NCBI GenBank assembly: GCA_014360825.1
Contig: JACIWT010000004.1
Span: forward strand, 1-64,000
Reading direction: 5' to 3'
DNA from: Chloroflexota bacterium
GTDB lineage: Bacteria > Chloroflexota > Anaerolineae > UBA2200 > JACIWT01
DNA: 64,000 bases
Shown here: positions 15,401-23,436 of the stretch, in pieces
Layout: each line of letters starts with the position of its first letter
Position numbering within the stretch: position 1 is the stretch's first letter
The notes under the pieces: model-generated
Databases searched by the model: none
Told to the model about the DNA's origin: nothing
Seen by the model: only the letters and a program-made list of their open reading frames with translations
Translations under genes and position numbers: made by a program

Positions 15401-17392
15401 CTTGGCCAGGCTGCGGGCCCACACCTTGAGCGAGTTCAGTTGGCTCTTCCGCTGCCGCTCTCTGGCGTTGGCTAACCGCTCTTGGGCGGCAACGTCCTCA
15501 GGTTGCAGGGCGACGTATTCCTCCAACGCGGCTACAGCCTCGTCCCAGCGCCCTGACTCTGTGGCCTGGTTGGCTCGCCCCAGGAGACTTTCCAGACGCG
15601 CCGCCCGCTGTGCTTCTTGGGCTGCGGCAAGTCTTTCTTGAATGCGCTGGTCTTCCGGTGCCAGAGCCAGAGCCTCTTCCAGGATGGCGATGGCCCGTTC
15701 CCAGTTCTTGGCTGCCCCTTCTTTCTCTGCCCTGGCGAGCAGCCCGGCCAGGATCTTCGCCCCTTTCTGCTCGCGGAGGTCGGCGTATCGTGCCTCCAGG
15801 CCCTGATCTTCCGGTGTGAAACGTAGCGCTTCTTTCAATGCGCTCAGCGCTTCGTCGTCGCGACCCTCGGCCAGCGCTTTCTCTGCCCTGCGGTGGTGGA
15901 TGTCGGCCATACGTTGGCGGGCTTCACTGTGCTCAGCGTTGATGGCCAGCACCTCTTGATACGATTGCGTTGCTTCTATCAGCCTGCCTCTGGACAATGC
16001 CTGATCGCCGAGGGCCAGATGCGCTTCGCACAGGCCTGTTCGCGCCGCGACATCCCCCTCGTCTATGGCCAGCGCCTTCTGGTACTCCGCCGCCGCCTTC
16101 TGGTAAGCCTTTTGGGCCAGATAGACCGAGGCGATGCTCACCTGGGCCTGGATATTATCTGGGTCCACCTCCAGCGCCTGGCGGAAGCACTCTATTGCCT
16201 TGTCGTAGAGGCGCCTGGCTTTGTAATCGAGTCCCATCTCGATGTGCCGGCTGACGAGCGGGCCGACCTCGGTCAGTTCTTCCCGCACCCGTTCCAATGG
16301 GCGGTTTTTCTGTAGCCAGAGGCGCATCAGGTGGATCACAAACCGGTTATCCTCGGTCAAGACGTCGCTCTCACGCAGGTGCAAAAGTGCCGACTCCAAG
16401 TCCTGATTGCTGAGGGGAACCCGCTGGCGGCGGAGGAAATCGGCCAGGATGCGGACGTTAGGTTTGCCTTCCAGGTGGGTCAGGCCAGCCAAGACCCATT
16501 TCTCCACGTAGGAGGCTTCGTCCCACACCGATTTCAGGTTCACGGTGCCGCGCTCCACTACATCGTCGAGCACCGCCAGCACGTCCTCCTCGCCTATGCG
16601 CCGCTGGTTCGTCTTCTGGCAGTGCCAGAATAGTTCGTGGCACACCAACTGGGTGAAATAGGGGTGGCCGGAGGTGATCTCGCAGATGAGGTTCACCGCG
16701 CCGGGGTCGTATTCGAGTACGCCCTCCACCGGGCGGGTGATCAAATTGCAGGCATCTTCCCGAGTTAGGAAACTGATCCTCTTATAGAGGGCGGCTTTGA
16801 AGAACTCGGTGTAGGAGGCTTGCATGTTCTCCAATTTGCGGCCGGAAGAGCCGATGGAGAAGATGAAGTTCAGGCCCTCGCGTCCCATCAGCCGGCGCAG
16901 GTAATCCACTAATGGGCGGGCCAGTGTATCCCTGACCTCTGTCTCCTGCAACACATCGAACTCGTCGAAGGTCAAGAGGAGGTTGCGGTCACCGAGGAGA
17001 GGCTGGAGAGCGGGCAGGAATTGGCCGTCGAAATAATCTGGGTCGGCGGAAAAAACCTCTTGGTCGGCCAGGGGGATGCTGATGTCGCGGTCTTGTTTCA
17101 GTGTGCGCACGATCTCGCGGGCCAGCCACCACAAGAAGCGGTCCAAGGTGGTGTGGGTTCGGCCCTGCAGGTCGAAGAAAACCGGGATGTAGCGTTCGGG
17201 CAGACGGTTGGGGAGTTGCTTGAGGACGGAGGTCTTGCCGACACGACGCTGGCCATGGATGACCAGGATATGGTCGGCGTAGCGACCGGCGAGGTTATGC
17301 GCGATCCAGTCGAAGACATCGTCCCGACCGAAGAACATCCTGGCGTCGGTAACGGGTGCTCCGGCGATGTAGGGGTTGATCCGCTCGCTCAC
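12428..17392 (-). CDS. giant STAND NTPase - TPR - membrane helix - five beta-sandwich repeats
   Basis: A 1654-residue protein starting at GTG 17392 with AGGAGG 6 bases upstream. Domains in order: a STAND/AAA NTPase (Walker A GQRRVGKTS 47-55; Walker B LLLTFDEFD 138-146); a winged-helix part to about 360; TPR repeats about 385-740; one membrane helix about 768-790; a Pro/Thr linker; then five repeats of about 168 residues from 812 to the end. Each repeat opens with YGP.DG.L.H, contains RDF.AEARFYNPYDR and YGFGFR, and closes with YEDF.IWPL. The repeats resemble laminin-G/concanavalin-like (DUF1080-like) sandwiches. The expected topology is NTPase and TPR inside, repeats outside. Function unknown: a signalling or surface-recognition receptor is a guess. 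The neighbouring ATPase at 10007 shares its N-terminal domain. Confidence 0.85.
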   Translation of the reverse strand: MSERINPYIAGAPVTDARMFFGRDDVFDWIAHNLAGRYADHILVIHGQRRVGKTSVLKQLPNRLPERYIPVFFDLQGRTHTTLDRFLWWLAREIVRTLKQDRDISIPLADQEVFSADPDYFDGQFLPALQPLLGDRNLLLTFDEFDVLQETEVRDTLARPLVDYLRRLMGREGLNFIFSIGSSGRKLENMQASYTEFFKAALYKRISFLTREDACNLITRPVEGVLEYDPGAVNLICEITSGHPYFTQLVCHELFWHCQKTNQRRIGEEDVLAVLDDVVERGTVNLKSVWDEASYVEKWVLAGLTHLEGKPNVRILADFLRRQRVPLSNQDLESALLHLRESDVLTEDNRFVIHLMRLWLQKNRPLERVREELTEVGPLVSRHIEMGLDYKARRLYDKAIECFRQALEVDPDNIQAQVSIASVYLAQKAYQKAAAEYQKALAIDEGDVAARTGLCEAHLALGDQALSRGRLIEATQSYQEVLAINAEHSEARQRMADIHHRRAEKALAEGRDDEALSALKEALRFTPEDQGLEARYADLREQKGAKILAGLLARAEKEGAAKNWERAIAILEEALALAPEDQRIQERLAAAQEAQRAARLESLLGRANQATESGRWDEAVAALEEYVALQPEDVAAQERLANARERQRKSQLNSLKVWARSLAKAEKWDEALTIWHEYLALEPEDAEAAQSEIQQVERSRELARAYIEAQVAMSRKDYDRAITLLKGIISKDETYRDAPRVLAQAIELRRTAGKFTPARPKGSPLIPFLIVGALFVLLVTGAGAFLVYVTGFGKPRPTPTPVVSIPTPKTLRMYGPVDGELVHERDDSVSLQFAGVDARDFMAEVRFYNPYDRSEGSWDYGFGFRRIGPDNEYRLYVDSGGDWTFVSANKQGEGSQFDTVASGKVENLDLSATGSNHLRLVVQGNTALFFANGEYIATLDVSGKDVPGDVWLGTVMQRGYGISGKRTRYEDFVVWPLTQTYGPADGNLRHEEGDRAQGQYASAYLRDFAAEARFYNPYAPSEGRWDYGFGFRQTADELHYRLHVNSDAEWILELLTGHTAGVWEYKNIASGQLTNLDTSATGANRLRLVVQGDTAFFFVNDEYITALDVSEKNVPGNVWLGTGMRRGYLIAGKSTRYEDFTVWPLGEIYGPADGALAHNEDGSLSAQYTGLRLRDFLAYARFYNPYDRAERTWSYGFGFRDMGGDNEYRLYVDSEGVWALESVTKSGDESEFKKIAGGKIRDLDTSPTGSNFLHLAAQGGTAIFFVNGEYVATLDVSGKNVAGDIWVGTGLKKEHGMAGKSTRYEGFTIWPLYQDFSIWTQAGVYGPMVGSLPHREGVIASRNAGLQLRDFVAEARFYNPYDRSEGGWDYGFGFRETGSDNQYRLYVDSSGGWTLNLATKSGDKPVFNKIASGKVNNLDLTATGSNHLRLIVQGSTGLFFANGEFIATLDLSGKLVPGSIWVGTSMVKGHERVGKSTRYEDFIIWPLSEMYGPADGSMEHQAGVISSHEADVHLRDFIAEARFYNPYDRAESTWDYGFVFRYTGVDNEYCLYVDSDANWQLVLVTKSDDKPEYQNIANGKANNLDLTATGSNQLRLIVEGNTAFFFVNDRYITALDVSGRDVAGDVWVATAMVQNHGIVGRTTRYEDFTIWPLP

Positions 17393-17509
17393 AAAGTGCC
17401 TCCTGTGCGAAGGCGCAAGGACAAAAGGCAGGCCCAGGGAGGTGTGTTGTATCGAGTGTTAGTGGACGCTGGATTATTATACAGGAAGCCATGTGTGGCG
17501 CAAAACTCC

Positions 17510-17620
17510 AAGCAGAAGCATTGTTCAGCGCAGAAGCATTGCTCAGCGGCAGTTGCACTGCCGCGCCCATCCGCTGGTTGCCACGGCGACCCCGCAGTGC
17601 AACTGCGGTGGAACGCAGGG
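17510..17620. repeat. palindrome cluster of the CGGCAGTTGCACTGCCG family
   Basis: GCGCAGAAGCATTG is tandemly repeated, then AGCGGCAGTTGCACTGCCGC and CCCGCAGTGCAACTGCGG form adjacent hairpins. The same pair recurs at 29388-29425, 32568-32600, 52870-53092 and 63035-63245. It lies between two divergent genes, just before the ABC exporter promoter. Confidence 0.8.
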
Positions 17621-17625
17621 CGCGC

Positions 17626-17654
17626 TTGTGGGGCTGGCAGTATCGCGGTATAAT
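17626..17654 (+). promoter_or_regulatory. promoter candidate for the ABC exporter operon
   Basis: TTGTGG (17626-17631), a 17-bp spacer and a perfect TATAAT (17649-17654). The predicted transcript would start at about 17661, right at the ribosome site GGAG before GTG 17670, so the leader is very short. Confidence 0.6.
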
Positions 17655-17669
17655 CCCCCTGGAGTCGTC

Positions 17670-19424
17670 GTGGAAAAACGAGAGTTCACCGTCGCAAACG
17701 AATACCGCTACGACCGCTCAGGGCCAGTGCGCTGGATCATCTCCCATCTGATTCGCTATCCCCTCCTGCCAGTGGCCGCAGCCGCATCCGCCGTCCTGAA
17801 CAACACTTTCTACAGTTACATCCAGATCTTCATCGGCCGCGGGTTCGACCTGATCACCACACCCGGCTGGCGCACGCCGGAATTGTTGACTTTGGCGTTG
17901 AGCGTCATGGCCTGCGCTGTGGGGCAGGGGCTCACGGGGCTGGGGCGCAACTACTCGCTGGAGTTCCTGGCCCAACTCATTGAGCGCGACGCCCGCGATG
18001 AACTTTACATAAGTTTATTGGGCAAGAGTCAGACCTTTCATGGCCGGCAGCGAATCGGCGACATCATGGCTCGGGTCACCAACGACGTGCACATGCTCAA
18101 CCTGATGTTCAGCCCTGGGGTGATGTTGATCTTGGATTCCCTGCTGGCAGCGGTCATCCCCATCTTCCTGATCGCCCGGCTCAATGTAGACCTACTGCTG
18201 ATCCCGTGCATCTTCCTCCTCTTGCTGGTCATCACCGTGGCCGACTACAACCACAGGCTCAGCCCGGTGAGCATTGCGTTGCGCGACCAATTTGGGGTGA
18301 TGAACGCTGGGCTGGCAGAAGCCATCGCTGGCATCGAGGTCGTCAAGGGCAACGTCCAGGAGCGGCAGGAGTGGGAGAAATTCGTGCGCGATGCCCGCCG
18401 GTACCGCGATTATTTCGTGCAGCAGGGGGAAATCCAGGCCCGCTACTTGCCGATGTTGGTGTTCAGCCTGGCCTGGGCGGCTGCGCTCCTGCACGCCCTT
18501 TTGTTGTGGCGAGGAGGACACATCAGCCTGGGGGAGGTCATCGCTTTCATGGGCTTGGTGGGCACCCTGCGCTTCCCCACCTTTATCTCCATCTTCTCTT
18601 TCAACCTGGTACAACTGGGGATCGCAAGCGCGAAACGCATCCTGCAACTGATCAACACGCAGACGGAACTGGACGAGAACGAGGCGGGCGTGGCAAAACC
18701 GATGCGGGGAGAGGTGATCTTCGAAAACGTCAGTTTCGGCTACGATAGCAGGCCCGTGCTCAAGAACATCAGTTTCATCGCCCGGCCGGGGGAGACCATC
18801 GCCATCGTCGGGCAGACCGGCTCCGGCAAAACGACCCTCACCCGGCTCATCAACCGCATCTTTGACGTGGACAGTGGCCGGGTGTTGGTGGACGGGGTGG
18901 ACGTGCGCGACTGGAACTTGGAGTCGCTGCGCTCGCAGATCTCGACCATCGAACAGGACGTGTTCCTTTTCTCCCGCTCCCTGGCGGAGAACATCGCCTT
19001 CGGGCGGGCCGATGCCACCCAAGAGGAGATCGAACAGGCGGCACGCGAGGCGCAGGCCCACGAGTTCATCACCGGTTTTGCCGAAGGATACGACACCGTG
19101 ATCGGTGAGCGCGGCGTGACTTTATCCGGTGGGGAGCGGCAGCGCATCGCTATCGCTCGCGCTTTCCTCACCAACCCCCGCATCCTGATCTTAGACGATA
19201 GCACCAGCGCCATCGATAGCGCCACCGAGGATCAGATTCAGCGCGCCATGCGCCGCATCAGCCGTCAGCGGACGACGTTCCTCATCACCCACCGCCTCAG
19301 CCAGATCCGTTGGGCGGACCGCATCCTGGTCTTGCGCAGGGGCGAGTTGGTGGATCAGGGAACACACCAGGAATTGATGCAGCGTTGCCCGGATTACCGG
19401 CGCATTTTCGCCCGATACACGTAG
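17670..19424 (+). CDS. ABC exporter half-transporter, subunit with degenerate ATP site
   Basis: A 584-residue type IV ABC half-transporter. Six membrane helices occupy about residues 25-310, followed by the nucleotide-binding domain: Walker A GQTGSGKT (381-388), signature LSGGERQ (485-491), Walker B ILILDD (505-510). The residue after the Walker B Asp is Asp510 instead of the catalytic Glu. In heterodimeric exporters (TM287/288, LmrCD, BmrCD families) one subunit carries exactly this change. GTG 17670 is preceded by GGAG at 5 bases; longer open sequence upstream is repeat DNA. The partner lies 66 bp downstream. The substrate (drug, lipid or peptide) cannot be told. Confidence 0.9.
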   Translation: MEKREFTVANEYRYDRSGPVRWIISHLIRYPLLPVAAAASAVLNNTFYSYIQIFIGRGFDLITTPGWRTPELLTLALSVMACAVGQGLTGLGRNYSLEFLAQLIERDARDELYISLLGKSQTFHGRQRIGDIMARVTNDVHMLNLMFSPGVMLILDSLLAAVIPIFLIARLNVDLLLIPCIFLLLLVITVADYNHRLSPVSIALRDQFGVMNAGLAEAIAGIEVVKGNVQERQEWEKFVRDARRYRDYFVQQGEIQARYLPMLVFSLAWAAALLHALLLWRGGHISLGEVIAFMGLVGTLRFPTFISIFSFNLVQLGIASAKRILQLINTQTELDENEAGVAKPMRGEVIFENVSFGYDSRPVLKNISFIARPGETIAIVGQTGSGKTTLTRLINRIFDVDSGRVLVDGVDVRDWNLESLRSQISTIEQDVFLFSRSLAENIAFGRADATQEEIEQAAREAQAHEFITGFAEGYDTVIGERGVTLSGGERQRIAIARAFLTNPRILILDDSTSAIDSATEDQIQRAMRRISRQRTTFLITHRLSQIRWADRILVLRRGELVDQGTHQELMQRCPDYRRIFARYT

Positions 19425-19490
19425 GCGCGACCCGTGGATATACGTAGGGGCACGCCTGGTGCGTGCCCACCGAACAATTGAGGGAGCGAT

Positions 19491-21314
19491 ATGGGTTTCA
19501 TTTTGGATGGCCTGGAAACCGAGGCCTACGACCGAAGTTACAGCGATAGGGAACTGCTACGGCGCATCATCGGCTACTTTCGGCCATACAGCCGACAGAT
19601 GTTCCTGGTGGCGATCATGATCGCGCTGAACTCCCTGGCGGGGACTGGCGGACCCATCCTCATCGCCCGAGGGATTGACTTGGTGGCCGAAAACCCATCC
19701 ACCGAGGTCATGCTTGCGCTGGCGGGCGGCGTACTCCTCTTGGGAGTGATGGCCTGGGTGATGAACTTCGCGCGGCAACTGCTCTCCGCGCGGGTGGTGG
19801 GCGACGTGGTGCTGAGGCTGCGGGAGGACGTTTTCGACGCCACCATCCGCCATGACCTCTCCTTCTTCGATGAACATCCGTCCGGCAAGATCGTCAGCCG
19901 CATCACCTCCGACACGCAGGACTTCTCCGATGTGGCCACCTTGACGATGGACCTGTTGAGCCAGGTGTTGCTGGTGCTCATCCTCCTGGTCTGGCTGTTG
20001 CACATCAACGTGTGGCTGACTCTGCTGCTGGTGGGGATGGCACCCATCGCCGCCGGCATTGCGCTCAGTTTCCGGCGTTTCGCACGGGAGGTTACCCAGC
20101 ACGCCCGGCGGGTAACCGCCAAGATCAACGCTCAGATACAAGAATCCATCAGCGGCATTATGATAGCCAAGGGTTTCCGCCAGGAGCGCGCCATCTACAC
20201 CACCTTTGCGGCCAATAACACGCAGGCCTACCAAGTGGGCTTGCGGCGTGGACTGACGCTGAGCGGCATCTTCCCCATGATGGGCATTGCTTCTGGGTTG
20301 GGAGTGGCGCTCTTGGTCTACGCAGGCGGGCTGGCCACTCGCGGCGGGGCAGTCAGCCCGGGCAACTGGTACCTGTTCATGCAGGCGGTGGGGTTCTTCT
20401 GGTGGCCGATGATGAGCATCGCCTCCTTCTGGAGCCAGTTCCAGGATGGTCTCTCAGCCGCGGAGCGGGTGTTCGCCCTGATAGATGCCCAACCCAAGGT
20501 GGTGCAGACGGCAGCCGAACCGGTGGGGGCACAGTCTCTGCAAGGACAGATCGAATTCCGCCACCTTCAGTTTACCTACACCGGTTCCGAGGTGGTGTTG
20601 CCCGACTTCTCCCTGGTGGTGCACCCCCGGGAGACAGTGGCCTTCGTGGGACATACCGGCGCTGGCAAATCCAGCCTGGCGCGGCTATTGGCTCGCTTCT
20701 ACGAGTTCCAGGGCGGAGAACTGTTGATAGATGGGCGGGACATCCGCCGTCTGGATCTTGCTCAATACCGGCGGCACATTGGGCTCGTGCCGCAGGAACC
20801 TTTCCTCTTCTCGGGGACGGTGCGCGAGAACATCCGCTACAGCCGGCCCGAGGCGACTGACCAGGAGGTGTACGAGGCAGCCATGCGCATCGGCAACGGC
20901 GATTGGCTCGCTGACCTGCCGGATGGATTGGACACCGATGTGGGCGAGCGTGGGGCGAACCTTTCGATGGGGCAAAGGCAACTGGTGGCCCTGGCGCGGG
21001 TGCTACTCAAAGACCCATCCATCCTCATCCTGGACGAGGCCACGGCCAGCGTGGACCCCTTCACCGAGGCGCAGATCCAGGAGGGGTTGGATGTGGTAAT
21101 GCACGGGCGCACCGCCATTGTGATTGCCCACCGCCTTTCCACGGTGCGCAATGCGGACCGAATCGTGGTGCTGCGCGATGGTCAGATCATCGAGGAGGGG
21201 GATCACGAGTCGCTGCTGGCGGCGGGCGGCCACTACAGTGAACTATACAACACCTACTTCCGCCACCAGTCGCTGGAGTACATCGAGCAGGCAGGCTTCT
21301 TGCGTGAAAGGTGA
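19491..21314 (+). CDS. ABC exporter half-transporter, partner subunit
   Basis: A 607-residue ABC half-transporter with six membrane helices (about residues 35-320) and an NBD. Motifs are Walker A GHTGAGKSS (387-395), signature LSMGQRQ (491-497) and Walker B ILILDEATAS with the catalytic Glu516. Its signature has Met where the consensus is Gly. Together with Asp510 of the partner, both deviations fall in the same composite ATP site, the hallmark of an asymmetric heterodimer. ATG 19491 follows GAGGGAG. A repeat remnant (GTAGGGGCACGC) sits in the 66-bp gap between the two genes. The palindrome at 21322-21345 follows the gene. Confidence 0.9.
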   Translation: MGFILDGLETEAYDRSYSDRELLRRIIGYFRPYSRQMFLVAIMIALNSLAGTGGPILIARGIDLVAENPSTEVMLALAGGVLLLGVMAWVMNFARQLLSARVVGDVVLRLREDVFDATIRHDLSFFDEHPSGKIVSRITSDTQDFSDVATLTMDLLSQVLLVLILLVWLLHINVWLTLLLVGMAPIAAGIALSFRRFAREVTQHARRVTAKINAQIQESISGIMIAKGFRQERAIYTTFAANNTQAYQVGLRRGLTLSGIFPMMGIASGLGVALLVYAGGLATRGGAVSPGNWYLFMQAVGFFWWPMMSIASFWSQFQDGLSAAERVFALIDAQPKVVQTAAEPVGAQSLQGQIEFRHLQFTYTGSEVVLPDFSLVVHPRETVAFVGHTGAGKSSLARLLARFYEFQGGELLIDGRDIRRLDLAQYRRHIGLVPQEPFLFSGTVRENIRYSRPEATDQEVYEAAMRIGNGDWLADLPDGLDTDVGERGANLSMGQRQLVALARVLLKDPSILILDEATASVDPFTEAQIQEGLDVVMHGRTAIVIAHRLSTVRNADRIVVLRDGQIIEEGDHESLLAAGGHYSELYNTYFRHQSLEYIEQAGFLRER

Positions 21315-21321
21315 GATGCAG

Positions 21322-21345
21322 GCCCTTAGGGTTTCAGAACCTTAA
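21322..21345. repeat. palindrome flanking the DUF433/DUF5615 pair, left
   Basis: CCCTTAGGGTTTC followed by AGAACCTTAAGG, an imperfect hairpin of the same family as that at 22130-22163 on the other side of the toxin-antitoxin pair. It may also end the exporter transcript. Confidence 0.6.
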
Positions 21346-21354
21346 GGATTTGCG

Positions 21355-21383
21355 TTGCCTTGCGGGAGAATCGGAGGTATAAT
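21355..21383 (+). promoter_or_regulatory. promoter candidate for the DUF433/DUF5615 pair
   Basis: TTGCCT (21355-21360), 17-bp spacer, TATAAT (21378-21383), 47 bp upstream of the DUF433 ATG. Confidence 0.6.
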
Positions 21384-21430
21384 TACGGCGCGGCGGGCTA
21401 CATAGGATTTCGAGTGGCACGGAGGTTTTG

Positions 21431-21754
21431 ATGGGCGCTGTAAGGACGGAGTATTTGTATATCACTCGTCAGCCCGGGGTGTGCGATGGCCGGCCAATCA
21501 TCAAGGGCACGCGGACGCCGGTCAAAGCGATTGTGGGCTACTATAAACTCGGTCTTAGTGTGGAAGAGATTCTCGAGGGCCTACCCCATTTGACCCCTGC
21601 TCAGGTCTATGAGGCCCTCTGCTACTATCATGACCACCAGTCGGAGATTGAACAGGACATCGAAGAAAGCCGGGTTGAGCGACTGATAGAGCGCTATGGC
21701 CTAAAAATGACGGCAGATGGTCGCATCATAGCAGAGGGAAACCGTGAGTCCTGA
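21431..21754 (+). CDS. DUF433 protein, putative antitoxin (second pair)
   Basis: A 107-residue DUF433 protein with RQPGVCDGRPIIKGTRTPVK near the start and LEGLPHLTPAQVYEALCYY as the helical recognition part. A C-terminal extension (HHQSEIEQDIEESRVERLIE) may contact the toxin. ATG 21431 is 5 bases after GGAGG. The gene overlaps the DUF5615 gene by 11 bp. It has its own promoter candidate, as expected for an autoregulated module. It is longer than, and only distantly similar to, the DUF433 protein at 632-868, so the two pairs are unlikely to be a recent duplication. Confidence 0.85.
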   Translation: MGAVRTEYLYITRQPGVCDGRPIIKGTRTPVKAIVGYYKLGLSVEEILEGLPHLTPAQVYEALCYYHDHQSEIEQDIEESRVERLIERYGLKMTADGRIIAEGNRES

Positions 21755-22112
21755 ATCCCTCCTCTTCATTCGGCTTTACCTGGATGAAGATGTCCACAAG
21801 CGCGTGGCCACTGCGCTTCGATTACGTGGTTTCGACGTGATCAGCGCCCACGAAGTGGGCCGTTGGGGTTTGAGTGACGAAGAACAACTGGCCTATGCGA
21901 CCGCTGAAGGACGGGCTCTTTTCACCCACAATACCTCTGACTACCTGCAGCTTCACCTGGACTGGCTACAACATGGAAAGGAGCACTACGGTATTATCCT
22001 GTCTGATCAAGTGCCCGTTAATGTGTTAGTGCGTCGCCTGCTCAACTTGCTGAACCACGTAACTGCTGATGAGATGCGTAACCAGATCCGCTGGCTACAG
22101 GCCTTCAGGTAG
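21744..22112 (+). CDS. DUF5615 PIN-like protein, putative toxin (second pair)
   Basis: A 122-residue DUF5615 protein with RLYLDEDVHKRVATALRLRG at the N-terminus (acidic D13-E14-D15) and FTHNTSDYLQL, where the first module has TADKDF. The GTG start at 21744 lies inside the 3' end of the DUF433 gene. The family is PIN-like and expected to cut RNA, but activity is not shown for this protein. A palindrome at 22130-22163 follows the stop. Confidence 0.8.
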   Translation: MSPESLLFIRLYLDEDVHKRVATALRLRGFDVISAHEVGRWGLSDEEQLAYATAEGRALFTHNTSDYLQLHLDWLQHGKEHYGIILSDQVPVNVLVRRLLNLLNHVTADEMRNQIRWLQAFR

Positions 22113-22129
22113 AACGACCTCGAAAGTAT

Positions 22130-22163
22130 AGCCCCTTAGGATTTTCGGAAACCCTAAGGGGCT
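22130..22163. terminator. bidirectional terminator-like palindrome, right flank of TA pair
   Basis: Perfect 11-bp arms AGCCCCTTAGG / CCTAAGGGGCT around a 12-base loop, followed by TTGTTGTTGT. It lies between two convergent genes (stops at 22112 and 22175), so it could end both transcripts. It shares its core with the hairpin at 21322-21345. Confidence 0.6.
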
Positions 22164-22174
22164 TGTTGTTGTCC

Positions 22175-23404
22175 CTATAACGGTGGGAACTGCCCGGTGC
22201 GGCTGTCGGCTCGGATGAGCAAAGCGTCGCTCTGCTTGGCTTCGCTGAATTTGATTAGTCCGGCGAGATAGGCGAAATCCCCGTCCACCACTAAACCGTG
22301 AACCACATCCTCATCTGCGCCACCCCAGCGGCTTTCCCAGAGGAGTTGACCTTCGGGGCTGAACTTCAGCAGGAAGATATCCGTGGGGCTGGTGCTGGTT
22401 TGGCGCGAGTTCACGGCCAGCAAGACATTTCCAGAAGGGTCCATTGCGGCAGCGCGACCCGTGTGTTCGCCGCTTTCGTCGCCCCAGAGCCTGTCCCAGA
22501 GCAAGTGCAATTCTCTGTCGTACTTCAGTAGGAAAATCTGGTTGCCGCTCCCGAGTTTCATGTTGATGCCCACGACGTACAAAGATACCCCATCGCTGGT
22601 CATACCCAGGCCGTCCGCCAATGCCGACTGGCCCCAGGTGACGTGCTGGAGATATGCGCCGGTTTCTTTGGAGAACCTGGCGACGACCGCCTGGCCTCCG
22701 AGGAACATGTTGGTGCCGTTCACTCGCCCGGAGACGTGGATGCTGTCTTCGGTCACCACCATTTGTCCATCCGCTGTGTCGAAGCCTTCTGTCCCCCAGA
22801 CAGTCTGCCAGATTTCCTTGCCCTGTCGGTCCAGTTTCAGGACGCCGATATCGTAGCCGGTCTTTTCACTGGTGGTCCAGCCGGAGACATAGATATAGTC
22901 GCCATCCACCACCAGTCCGTCCACTTCTTCGTAGCCGAAGCCCTGCCCCCAGGTGAACTCCCACAGTAGGCTGCCCGTGTTTGCGTCGAGAGCCAGGACA
23001 GCCATATCCGCCTCTGTAAGCCCGGCAGCGGTGTGGGTCAGCCCGCCGACGTACACGAACGGCTCTGCCACATCCACGATGAACGCTTTTTCCTGAAACC
23101 TATCGCCCCATTCGGTATGCCACAATTCTTCGCCCTCTGGCGTGAACTTGTAGATGGACATATCAGTGAACCATTGGTCTGGTTTCTGTTCGTATGCGGC
23201 GAGGTAGATGTTGCCTGAGGAGTCCACATCCACACCCCAGGCCTGGTCGGCTTTGGGACCGCCACGCAGGAGGTACCAAAGATGGGCGGGGTGGACGGTC
23301 GGGGTGGGGGAGGACGTAGGTGGGAGAGGGGTGGATGTCGGGGTCCGCCGACAAGCGAGCGCTGTTAGTATCAGCACCGCGAGCGCAAGAAGCATTCTTC
23401 TCAT
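22175..23404 (-). CDS. beta-propeller lipoprotein
   Basis: A 409-residue exported protein. The N-terminus MRRMLLALAVLILTALAC is a lipoprotein signal peptide with lipobox LTALAC (Cys18). It is followed by a Thr/Pro-rich linker and a chain of about seven blades with the recurring pattern VDxxGNIYLAA, WGDxxxE and LLWE.WGG. These are typical of SBBP/PQQ-like beta-propeller repeats. It should be anchored outside the membrane. The start at 23404 was chosen for the signal peptide; the longer open frame upstream runs into the next gene. No enzymatic motif is seen, so a binding or scaffolding role is inferred. It is followed by the terminator-like palindrome at 22130-22163. Confidence 0.8.
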   Translation of the reverse strand: MRRMLLALAVLILTALACRRTPTSTPLPPTSSPTPTVHPAHLWYLLRGGPKADQAWGVDVDSSGNIYLAAYEQKPDQWFTDMSIYKFTPEGEELWHTEWGDRFQEKAFIVDVAEPFVYVGGLTHTAAGLTEADMAVLALDANTGSLLWEFTWGQGFGYEEVDGLVVDGDYIYVSGWTTSEKTGYDIGVLKLDRQGKEIWQTVWGTEGFDTADGQMVVTEDSIHVSGRVNGTNMFLGGQAVVARFSKETGAYLQHVTWGQSALADGLGMTSDGVSLYVVGINMKLGSGNQIFLLKYDRELHLLWDRLWGDESGEHTGRAAAMDPSGNVLLAVNSRQTSTSPTDIFLLKFSPEGQLLWESRWGGADEDVVHGLVVDGDFAYLAGLIKFSEAKQSDALLIRADSRTGQFPPL

Positions 23405-23436
23405 CAGATGCCTGTCCTTTTCCCCAATTGGGCGTC

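Noticed and set aside
17493-17669. Extended N-terminus of the first ABC exporter subunit
   Set aside because: The upstream codons are palindrome DNA and lie before the predicted promoter; GTG 17670 has a proper ribosome site.
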